DNA from: Flavobacterium sp.
GTDB taxonomy: Bacteria > Bacteroidota > Bacteroidia > Flavobacteriales > Flavobacteriaceae
Length of the DNA: 51,587 nt
Reading direction: 5' to 3'
Assembly: GCF_024710485.1 (NCBI RefSeq)
Contig: NZ_JANJUQ010000035.1
Location: forward strand, 1-51,587
Notes under the pieces: generated by a model
Database searches by the model: none
Seen by the model: only the letters and a program-made list of their open reading frames with translations
Told to the model about the DNA's origin: nothing
Translations under genes and position numbers: made by a program
Shown: positions 42,463 to 49,517 of the stretch, in pieces
How positions within the stretch are numbered: the first letter of the stretch is position 1
Layout: each line of letters begins with the position of its first letter

Positions 42463-42485
42463 AAAATTATACCCCAAACGGGGTA
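42463..42485 (-). terminator. Putative attenuator hairpin of the thr operon
   Basis: On the minus strand TACCCC (42485-42480) pairs with GGGGTA (42475-42470) around GTTT, then TAATTTT. The hairpin includes the last four sense codons of the threonine-rich leader ORF, directly after its final run of threonine codons. The T tract is weak. Upstream stems AACCAATA/TATTGGTT (42560-42553 with 42513-42506) and CAACCA/TGGTTG (42534-42529 with 42522-42517) provide alternative pairings. Confidence 0.6.
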
Positions 42486-42571
42486 GTGGTAGTTGATGTT
42501 GTGGTAACCAATACTGCAACCATAGTGTTGGTTGTAGCAGAGAAGGTGTATGTATTGGTTGAAAACATCAT
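42467..42571 (-). CDS. thrL: Threonine-rich leader peptide of the thr operon
   Basis: A 34-codon ORF (MMFSTNTYTFSATTNTMV...) containing 13 threonine codons, seven of them in the eight codons 23-30 (TTTSTTTT), ending PFGV-stop. It lies 83 bp upstream of thrA, and its last codons form the putative attenuator hairpin. This is the classic layout of a leader peptide: when charged tRNA(Thr) is scarce, the ribosome stalls on the threonine run and keeps the hairpin from forming. The candidate promoter box ends only 4 bases before the first ATG. Not known to me from annotation; recognised from sequence. It is not homologous in sequence to E. coli ThrL. Confidence 0.75.
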   Translation of the reverse strand: MMFSTNTYTFSATTNTMVAVLVTTTSTTTTPFGV

Positions 42572-42575
42572 GTGT

Positions 42576-42583
42576 CAAAATTA
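42576..42583 (-). promoter_or_regulatory. -7 promoter box of the thr operon
   Basis: The minus-strand sequence TAATTTTG (42583-42576) matches TAnnTTTG exactly. ACAC and then ATGATG follow, so transcription would begin at or within about 3 bases of the leader peptide start. Confidence 0.6.
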
Positions 42584-42776
42584 TAACTTTTTAGAATTTA
42601 AAAAAGCTTTTCTTAAATTTTTGAGAATATTTTAATAAAAAAGACTGTTTACTTGTGTAATATTTATATTTTAAATTATTTAATAAAGATTTTGATAATT
42701 TAGCAAAAAATACTCGACTAAATAGTTGCTTTTTACGGCTCGTTTGCTGAATTTTGAGCCTTAAATCCTAACCAAA

Positions 42777-44279
42777 ATGGAGCATTCGCATTACATCAGC
42801 ACCGATGTGTTGACCTTAGAGACTTTACAAGAGATTATTTCTGAGCATAAAACCTTAGCGCTTTCAGAAGAAGCCAAAATTAACATCCAACAATGTCGCG
42901 ATTATTTAGACCGGAAAATGGCCTCTAATGAAACTCCGATTTACGGCATCAATACCGGATTTGGTTCGTTGTGTAATGTGAAAATTTCGAATGAAAATCT
43001 GTCGCAGCTCCAAGAGAATTTGGTCAAATCACACGCTTGCGGAACCGGTGAAGAAGTGCCTCAGGAAATCGTTAAACTGATGTTGTTGCTCAAGATTCAA
43101 TCGTTGAGTTATGGTCATTCAGGTGTGCAATTGCAAACCGTTGAGCGTTTGGTTGATTTTTACAATCACGATATTTTACCGGTAATTTACACACAAGGTT
43201 CTTTGGGAGCGAGTGGCGATTTAGCGCCATTAGCCCATTTGTCATTGCCATTGTTAGGGGAAGGTGAAGTGTATTGCGACGGATTCCGTCAACCGGCCAA
43301 AAAAGTATTAGAGAAAATGGGTTGGCAACCGATAGTATTGCAATCGAAAGAAGGTTTAGCATTGCTCAACGGAACCCAATTCATGAGTGCTTACGGCTGT
43401 TTTATTTTGCTTAAAGCGATGAAATACTCTTATTTAGCCGATGTTATTGCTGCTGTTTCTTTAGAAGGGTTTGACGGAAGAATAGAACCGTTCAATGAGC
43501 TGATTCATTATGTTCGTCCTCACAAAGGACAAATCGTAACCGCTAACCGAATGACCGAATTGTTAGACGGCAGTCAGTTAATTTCACGCCATAAAGAACA
43601 TGTCCAAGATCCATATTCGTTCCGTTGTATTCCGCAAGTACATGGTGCTTCGAAAGATACGATTGAATATGTGAAAAAAGTATTTAAAACCGAAATCAAC
43701 TCGGTCACCGATAATCCGAATATCTTTAAAAACGAAGATTTAATTATTTCCGGCGGAAATTTCCATGGCCAACCTTTAGCCATGGCTTTAGATTTTTTAA
43801 GTATTGCTTTATCTGAATTGGGCAGTATCTCCGAAAGAAGAACGTATCAGTTGATTTCAGGTTTACGTGGTTTACCGGCGTTTTTGGTAGACAATCCGGG
43901 TTTGAATTCCGGTTTTATGATTCCGCAATATACCGCGGCAAGCATTGCCAGTCAGAACAAACAATTGGCTACGCCGGCCAGTGTAGACAGTATTGTTTCC
44001 TCTAACGGACAAGAAGATCACGTTTCTATGGGCGCGAATGCGGCTACGAAGTGTTTGAAGATTATGGAAAACCTGGAGCGTATTTTAGCTATTGAGCTAA
44101 TGAATGCTTCTCAAGCCTTGGAATACCGCCGACCATTGCAGTCAAGTGAATTCTTGGAAAGTTTCGTTAAATCGTATCGTGAAGAAGTGCCGTTGGTAAC
44201 GGAAGACCGAATTTTACATTACGACATTGAAAATTCAGTAGCGTTTTTAGAAAGTTTTGTGATTGATTTAGAAGAGTAG
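42777..44279 (+). CDS. hutH: Histidine ammonia-lyase
   Basis: A 500-residue enzyme deaminating histidine to urocanate, the first step of histidine breakdown. The self-made MIO cofactor comes from Ala145-Ser146-Gly147 in GSLGASGDLAPLAHL. Tyr56 (YGINTGFG) and QEDHVSMGANAA near residue 410 are active-site segments. Length matches the family. No hutU, hutI or hutG gene is in the window. The upstream gap to the divergent thr promoter is AT-rich; TAATTTAG near 42696-42703 is a weak -7 candidate. Its 3' end overlaps that of the convergent DUF1304 gene by 12 bp. Confidence 0.96.
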   Translation: MEHSHYISTDVLTLETLQEIISEHKTLALSEEAKINIQQCRDYLDRKMASNETPIYGINTGFGSLCNVKISNENLSQLQENLVKSHACGTGEEVPQEIVKLMLLLKIQSLSYGHSGVQLQTVERLVDFYNHDILPVIYTQGSLGASGDLAPLAHLSLPLLGEGEVYCDGFRQPAKKVLEKMGWQPIVLQSKEGLALLNGTQFMSAYGCFILLKAMKYSYLADVIAAVSLEGFDGRIEPFNELIHYVRPHKGQIVTANRMTELLDGSQLISRHKEHVQDPYSFRCIPQVHGASKDTIEYVKKVFKTEINSVTDNPNIFKNEDLIISGGNFHGQPLAMALDFLSIALSELGSISERRTYQLISGLRGLPAFLVDNPGLNSGFMIPQYTAASIASQNKQLATPASVDSIVSSNGQEDHVSMGANAATKCLKIMENLERILAIELMNASQALEYRRPLQSSEFLESFVKSYREEVPLVTEDRILHYDIENSVAFLESFVIDLEE

Positions 44280-44627
44280 ACTCAGTAATCCCAGAATAGC
44301 CGGAACCGCTTGTACCAAGAATATTCTTTTAGAAGCGGTTGCTGCGCCATAAATGCCTGCTAAGAGTACACAACTTAAAAAGAAGACGGCCACGTTTTTA
44401 CTCCATAGTACATCACAAATCACTAGCGACCAAATTAAGCCTGCGGCCAGAAAGCCATTGTATAACCCTTGATTGGCTGCCAATACTTTGGTCTTTTCAA
44501 ACTGATCTTCGGGTATGGTTTTGAATACTTTTTTGGCCCGTGTTGTCCAAGCAAACATTTCCAGCCAAAGGATGTAAACATGTAATACGGCAACCAATCC
44601 GATGATAATTTGAGAGAGTAAAGTCAT
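44268..44627 (-). CDS. DUF1304 integral membrane protein
   Basis: A 119-residue protein with four hydrophobic helices. LHVYILWLEMFAWTT near the N-terminus, ANQGLYNGFLAAGLIW in the middle and GIYGAATASKRIFLVQAVPAILGL at the end are the DUF1304 signature. The role is unknown. It is the last gene of a unit with the TMEM175 channel (11-bp gap). Its last four codons, stop included, overlap hutH on the other strand, with no room for a terminator between the stops. Confidence 0.88.
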   Translation of the reverse strand: MTLLSQIIIGLVAVLHVYILWLEMFAWTTRAKKVFKTIPEDQFEKTKVLAANQGLYNGFLAAGLIWSLVICDVLWSKNVAVFFLSCVLLAGIYGAATASKRIFLVQAVPAILGLLSLLF

Positions 44628-44638
44628 TGGTTTTCGGT

Positions 44639-45220
44639 TTAATTGTCATCGTTTAGGATTTTTTCAATTCTTTTGTCGGGAACCAACCAAATCAGTGCTA
44701 CTAAAATGTATAGCGCACCGGAGATTTCAGTGTAATATTTTGAAGATAAAACCGCTATAATGTAAAACACTATTGATGCTTTCCCTTTATAATCTTCTCC
44801 GATGGCTTTGGATAAAACAGAATCTTTACCGTGGTGTTTCAAAATAACACGCTGCAAAATAAAATAGGCGATGGCATTCATCAATAAAATTACGCCGTAT
44901 AACATCATTGGAAATGCCGCAAAATGATGTTCACCTATCCAAGCCGTAGTGAACGGAATTAATGACAACCAAAATAACAAATGTAAATTAGCCCAAAGAA
45001 TAGCACCGTTGACATGCTTAACAGTTTGCATCATGTGATGGTGGTTGTTCCAATAAATGCCAACATAAATAAAACTCAGTATATAGCTCAAAAATTTATG
45101 AGATAACTTGACTACCGATTCAAACGTAGTATCATTCGGAACTTTAAATTCCAACACCATGATGGTGATGATAATGGCCAATACACCATCGCTGAAAGCT
45201 TCAAGTCGGTTTTTATTCAT
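44639..45220 (-). CDS. TMEM175-type potassium channel (DUF1211)
   Basis: A 193-residue membrane protein with about five or six helices. The N-terminal RLEAFSDGVLAIIITIMVLEFKVP contains the FSDG motif of bacterial TMEM175 channels, whose first helix lines the potassium pore. IYWNNHHHMMQTVKHVNGAILWANLHLLFWLSLIPFTTAW is also typical. Single-repeat bacterial forms assemble as tetramers. It lies between rimK (29-bp gap) and the DUF1304 gene; the context gives no clue to physiology. Confidence 0.88.
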   Translation of the reverse strand: MNKNRLEAFSDGVLAIIITIMVLEFKVPNDTTFESVVKLSHKFLSYILSFIYVGIYWNNHHHMMQTVKHVNGAILWANLHLLFWLSLIPFTTAWIGEHHFAAFPMMLYGVILLMNAIAYFILQRVILKHHGKDSVLSKAIGEDYKGKASIVFYIIAVLSSKYYTEISGALYILVALIWLVPDKRIEKILNDDN

Positions 45221-45249
45221 AAGTTATCTGTTATCTGAACATCCTATAA

Positions 45250-46617
45250 CTATCGCTTAAAATTTTTCTCAATCGCCTTAATCATCTCGCCGGCGATGTC
45301 TTTGTTGGTAGCGCCTTCTATGCCTTCAAGCCCGGGAGAAGAGTTTACCTCTAACAATAACGGTCCTTTAGAAGAACGAATGATATCTACACCAGCCACC
45401 TTTAAATCCATAGCCTTGGCAGCTTTGATGGCGATTTTCTTTTCTTCGGCTGTGGGCTTAATTACTGATGCCGTGCCGCCCATGTGAATGTTGGCTCTGA
45501 ATTCACCTGCCGCGGCTTCCCGTTGTATGGCAGCCACAACTTTCCCGTCTACCACAAACAAACGCAAATCTTTTCCGTTGGCTTCCTTAATGAATTCCTG
45601 CACCAATATATTAGCGTTCAAACTCTTAAAAGCATTGATTACCGATTCGGCTGCTTTTTTGGTTTCGGCCAAAACCACACCTTTTCCTTGAGTGCCTTCT
45701 AACAATTTTACAATCAAAGGAGAACCACCAACCATCTTAATCAAATCATCGGTATCTAAAGGCGAGTTGGCAAAACCCGTAGTCGGAATATCCACACCGT
45801 GATGCAATAATAATTGAAGCGAAAATAGTTTGTCACGCGATTGGGTAATAGCGGCAGCCGAATTCAAACAAAAGACTTTCATCGCTTCAAACTGACGCGT
45901 TAAAGCGCAACCATAAAACGTTATACTCGGGCGAATTCTCGGGATAATGGCATCGAAGTTATCCAGAATTTTGCCACCGCGGTAATGAATTTCAGGCTTT
46001 ACAGCATCGAGCTTCATATAACATTCCTTGATGTTCAGGAAATGCATTTCGTGACCACGCATTTCACCGGCTTCCATAATCCGTTTGTTGCTGTACAATT
46101 CGGGATTGCTGGCCAAAACACCAATGCGCAAACCGGATTTATTGGCGATAGCGTTTTGGTACAAATCTTTCAGACTCTCCGTAGAAGTTTGTCCCAGCAG
46201 GTATTTTTGCTCCGGATCAACCAAAATTCGGCCACTCATGGCTTCGCGCCCCAACAACATGCGAAAACCCATAGAATCTCGATTGGTTAACGTCATTTCT
46301 ATGGTCCATACATCGTCGCCAATTTTAAGCTGGGTTTGAATCACATAGCGTTGTTCTCGAAAACCGCTCGAACTTTTAACGATGCGTTTGTCGATGAGTT
46401 TAGCCTCACAATGGATAACGGTTTTTAGGTTGTTTTGAATAGGATTGATATCGAATTTTACCCAACTTTCACCTTCCTTTAAAAAAGGTGCAATATTGAT
46501 GGCGTGCAGTGCTGAAGTTTTGGCACCCGAATCGACGCGAGCTTTGATGGCCGGAATACCAAGTTCCGGAAATGAACACCATTCTTCGGAACCTAAAATG
46601 ATTTTATTTTGTGGCAT
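45250..46617 (-). CDS. rimK: RimB-RimK fusion: retropepsin-like domain plus ATP-grasp glutamate ligase
   Basis: A 455-residue two-domain protein. The N-terminal ~145 residues ([31 protein letters not shown], Asp29) are the retropepsin-like 'ATP-dependent zinc protease' fold found next to RimK as RimB. The C-terminal ~300 residues are RimK ATP-grasp ([73 protein letters not shown]). RimK adds glutamates to the C-terminus of ribosomal protein S6; in this fusion the protease-like part might trim or control that tail. The fused form seems usual in flavobacteria. It is the first gene of a unit with the TMEM175 and DUF1304 genes. Confidence 0.9.
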   Translation of the reverse strand: MPQNKIILGSEEWCSFPELGIPAIKARVDSGAKTSALHAINIAPFLKEGESWVKFDINPIQNNLKTVIHCEAKLIDKRIVKSSSGFREQRYVIQTQLKIGDDVWTIEMTLTNRDSMGFRMLLGREAMSGRILVDPEQKYLLGQTSTESLKDLYQNAIANKSGLRIGVLASNPELYSNKRIMEAGEMRGHEMHFLNIKECYMKLDAVKPEIHYRGGKILDNFDAIIPRIRPSITFYGCALTRQFEAMKVFCLNSAAAITQSRDKLFSLQLLLHHGVDIPTTGFANSPLDTDDLIKMVGGSPLIVKLLEGTQGKGVVLAETKKAAESVINAFKSLNANILVQEFIKEANGKDLRLFVVDGKVVAAIQREAAAGEFRANIHMGGTASVIKPTAEEKKIAIKAAKAMDLKVAGVDIIRSSKGPLLLEVNSSPGLEGIEGATNKDIAGEMIKAIEKNFKR

Positions 46618-46629
46618 TTTGTAAAAATT

Positions 46630-46692
46630 TAAGCCACAAATTACAGAAATTCACACGGATAAAAGGCGGGAATTCTTGTGATTTGTGGCTTA
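46630..46692. repeat. GCCACAAAT palindrome between clpC and rimK
   Basis: TAAGCCACAAAT (46630-46641) and ATTTGTGGCTTA (46681-46692) are perfect 12-bp inverted arms, and inner segments (TACAGAAATTC and GAATTCTTGTG) pair further. It lies 18 bp beyond the clpC stop and may act as its transcription end, although no T run directly follows the stem except AATTTTTAC. This GCCACAAATT... phrase is one I associate with Flavobacterium intergenic repeats. Confidence 0.65.
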
Positions 46693-46709
46693 TAAAAGAT
46701 TAAACAGTC

Positions 46710-49253
46710 TTATTTAGTCGGTTTTTCCGCTTTGTTGATGGTTACGGTCAACTCTTGTGCAATCTCGTCTAAGTCCATAAAGATTTCGTCTCCGGAGGCA
46801 ATTTTCGAAGTAATGATTTCTTCAGCCAAAGCATCTTCTACGTATTTCTGTATGGCTCTTTTTAACGGACGAGCGCCAAATTGTTTGTCGAAACCTTTCT
46901 CGGCAATAAACGCTTTGGCTTTGTCGGACAAATTCAACTTATAGCCTAATTCTTCAATGCGGGCGTACAATTTTTTCAATTCGATTTCGATAATCAAATC
47001 GATGTCGTGTTTCTCTAACGGATTGAAGACAATTACATCGTCGATTCGGTTTAAGAATTCCGGTGCAAAGGTTTTCTTCAAAGCATTTTCAATCACACTT
47101 TTCGAATGTTCGTCGGCTTGTGCCACCTTAGCAGAAGTACCAAAACCAACGCCTTGCCCGAAGTCTTTTAACTGACGTGCTCCAACGTTAGAAGTCATGA
47201 TAATGATGGTATTTTTGAAGTCGATTTTACGACCTAAACTATCCGTCAGATAACCATCGTCTAACACTTGTAACATCATATTGAAAACATCCGGATGCGC
47301 TTTTTCGATTTCGTCCAACAATACCACACAGTATGGTTTTCTGCGAACTTTTTCGGTCAATTGACCGCCTTCTTCGTAACCTACGTAACCCGGAGGCGCT
47401 CCGATTAAACGAGAGATGGCAAATTTTTCCATGTATTCGCTCATATCGATGCGGATTAACGCATCTTCTGAATCGAATAATTCTTTCGCTAATACTTTCG
47501 CCAATTGTGTTTTACCTACACCGGTTGAACCCAAGAAAATGAATGAACCGATTGGACGATTCGGGTCTTTCAATCCGGCGCGATTGCGTTGGATGGAACG
47601 GGCAATTTTAGTTACAGCTTCGTCCTGACCGATGACTTTACCTTTAATTAATTCCGGCAAATGTGCCAATTTGTTGCTTTCCGTTTGGGCAATACGATTC
47701 ACGGGTATACCGGTCATCATCGAAACTACATCGGCTACGTTGTCTTCGGTTACACGGATTCGGTTGCTTTTCGATTCTTCTTCCCATTGTTCTTGAGCGA
47801 TGGCTAAGTCTTTTTCCAAACGTTTTTCATCGTCACGCAATTTGGCGGCTTCTTCGTATTTCTGTTTTTTTACGACAGAATTTTTCAATTCGCGCACTTC
47901 TTCCAATTGACGTTCCAAATCCAAAATTTGTTTCGGCACGTCGATGTTAGTGATGTGCACTCTTGAACCCGCTTCGTCTAAAGCATCAATCGCTTTGTCT
48001 GGCAAGAAACGCTCCGACATGTAGCGGTTGGTTAACTTCACACAAGCTTCAATGGCTTCGGGCGTGTAAATTACGTTGTGATGGTCTTCGTATTTGTTTT
48101 TGATGTTGTTCAAAATAGTAATGGTTTCTTCCACCGAAGTTGGTTCTACAATTACCTTTTGGAAACGTCTTTCGAGTGCACCGTCTTTTTCAATATACTG
48201 ACGGTATTCGTCTAACGTAGTGGCACCAATACATTGGATTTCACCACGGGCTAAAGCCGGTTTAAACATGTTAGAGGCGTCTAACGAACCGGTAGCACCG
48301 CCGGCGCCCACAATGGTGTGGATTTCGTCTATGAACAAAATGATGTCGTCGTTTTTCTCCAATTCGTTCATCACCGCTTTCATTCTTTCTTCAAATTGTC
48401 CGCGGTATTTGGTTCCGGCCACTAACGAGGCTAAATCCAAAGTCACCACTCTTTTGTTGAAAAGAATACGCGATACTTTCTTCTGAATGATGCGCAAGGC
48501 TAAACCTTCGGCAATGGCTGATTTACCAACACCCGGTTCCCCGATGAGTAGCGGATTGTTTTTCTTTCTGCGGCTTAAAATTTGAGACACGCGCTCAATT
48601 TCTTTTTCGCGCCCTACTACAGGGTCGAGTTTGCCTTCTTCTGCTAATTCGGTCAAATCGCGCCCAAAATTGTCTAACACCGGAGTTTTAGATTTTTTGT
48701 TCGTTTTACTCGCCGGATTGTTGAAACTGCCTTCTTTTAGGCTGTCATCCTGACCGGAATCGTCGTTATACGATTCGTTTCTCGGCAGGTTATCTGTGAA
48801 ATCTTCTTCGTTCGGTGTCATGTTTAAATATTGTTCTTTAACTACGTTGTAGTCTATTTTCAGACGATGCAGTAGTTTGGTTGTGGGATCATTTTCGTTT
48901 CTCAAAATGCAAAGCAGTAGGTGGGCAGTACTGATAGAGGAGCTTTGAAATACTTTGGCTTCTAAGAAAGTGGTTTTTAAAGCGCGCTCCGCTTGACGCG
49001 TCAAGTGAAGGTTTTTCTTTTCGTTGCTGATGTCGGCATTCGGATTGGCCGGGCTTAAGATTTCGACCTTTTTTCGCAAATGATCTAAATCGACCGACAA
49101 ATTATTTAAGATAGCAATCGCCTTACCGTTTCCGTCTCTTAAGATACCAAGCATCAGATGTTCCGTTCCGATAAAGTCATGCCCTAAGCGCAAAGCTTCT
49201 TCTTTGCTATAGGTAATTACATCTTTAACTCTTGGTGAAAAATTATCGTCCAT
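46710..49253 (-). CDS. clpC: ATP-dependent Clp protease ATP-binding subunit ClpC
   Basis: An 847-residue Hsp100 unfoldase that feeds substrates to ClpP. It has an N domain (about 1-150, ITYSKEEALRLGHDFIGTEHLMLGIL), a charged Ser/Asp-rich linker (about 145-185), AAA+ 1 with GEPGVGKS (about 236), a short middle region with a UVR-like helix pair (KYEEAAKLRDDEKRLEKDL), and AAA+ 2 with GSTGVGKTQ (about 574). The UVR-like motif and the short middle domain separate it from ClpB at 33141. It is transcribed alone, divergent from gyrA. Confidence 0.95.
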   Translation of the reverse strand: MDDNFSPRVKDVITYSKEEALRLGHDFIGTEHLMLGILRDGNGKAIAILNNLSVDLDHLRKKVEILSPANPNADISNEKKNLHLTRQAERALKTTFLEAKVFQSSSISTAHLLLCILRNENDPTTKLLHRLKIDYNVVKEQYLNMTPNEEDFTDNLPRNESYNDDSGQDDSLKEGSFNNPASKTNKKSKTPVLDNFGRDLTELAEEGKLDPVVGREKEIERVSQILSRRKKNNPLLIGEPGVGKSAIAEGLALRIIQKKVSRILFNKRVVTLDLASLVAGTKYRGQFEERMKAVMNELEKNDDIILFIDEIHTIVGAGGATGSLDASNMFKPALARGEIQCIGATTLDEYRQYIEKDGALERRFQKVIVEPTSVEETITILNNIKNKYEDHHNVIYTPEAIEACVKLTNRYMSERFLPDKAIDALDEAGSRVHITNIDVPKQILDLERQLEEVRELKNSVVKKQKYEEAAKLRDDEKRLEKDLAIAQEQWEEESKSNRIRVTEDNVADVVSMMTGIPVNRIAQTESNKLAHLPELIKGKVIGQDEAVTKIARSIQRNRAGLKDPNRPIGSFIFLGSTGVGKTQLAKVLAKELFDSEDALIRIDMSEYMEKFAISRLIGAPPGYVGYEEGGQLTEKVRRKPYCVVLLDEIEKAHPDVFNMMLQVLDDGYLTDSLGRKIDFKNTIIIMTSNVGARQLKDFGQGVGFGTSAKVAQADEHSKSVIENALKKTFAPEFLNRIDDVIVFNPLEKHDIDLIIEIELKKLYARIEELGYKLNLSDKAKAFIAEKGFDKQFGARPLKRAIQKYVEDALAEEIITSKIASGDEIFMDLDEIAQELTVTINKAEKPTK

Positions 49254-49517
49254 AATAGTGTATTGTTGCTATTGTAAATTTAGTGATATGAAAGCATTCT
49301 AACAAAAATCATTCCGACTAAAAGTACTGTCAGCTAATTGACAAAAAAAAAGGCAATAATAAAAGCCGTTAAAGGACTATTTTATTAACCAAAAAAAGCC
49401 CCCGTTTTGTTAATAAATCTTTGAAATTTGTGGACTAAAATTGGCGTCAAACAGTATAAATATCCTATATTAGCACGTTTTGAATTTGAACTAATTTTTA
49501 TTAATAATTTATAAAAT
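49254..49517. promoter_or_regulatory. Divergent clpC/gyrA promoter region
   Basis: This 264-bp AT-rich gap should hold both promoters. TATATTAG (49466-49473) is a 7/8 match to the -7 box for gyrA, with TTGG at 49441 as a distant -33 candidate. Poly-A and AAAAAAGCCCCC stretches near 49345-49400 have no recognised role. Confidence 0.4.

Noticed and set aside
42384..42578. N-terminal extension of thrA to 42578
   Set aside because: ThrA homologues begin at the MIALKFGGTS segment; the extension reads the leader region in a different frame from the threonine-rich leader ORF.
42698..42706. Fourth copy of the acs-type operator upstream of hutH
   Set aside because: Only ATTTAGCAA (9 bp) matches in AT-rich DNA; the TATACT part is missing.
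33141..49253. clpB and clpC as a recent duplication
   Set aside because: They differ in middle domain (long coiled coil versus UVR-like) and in N domain; they are ancient paralogues that happen to lie 11 kb apart.
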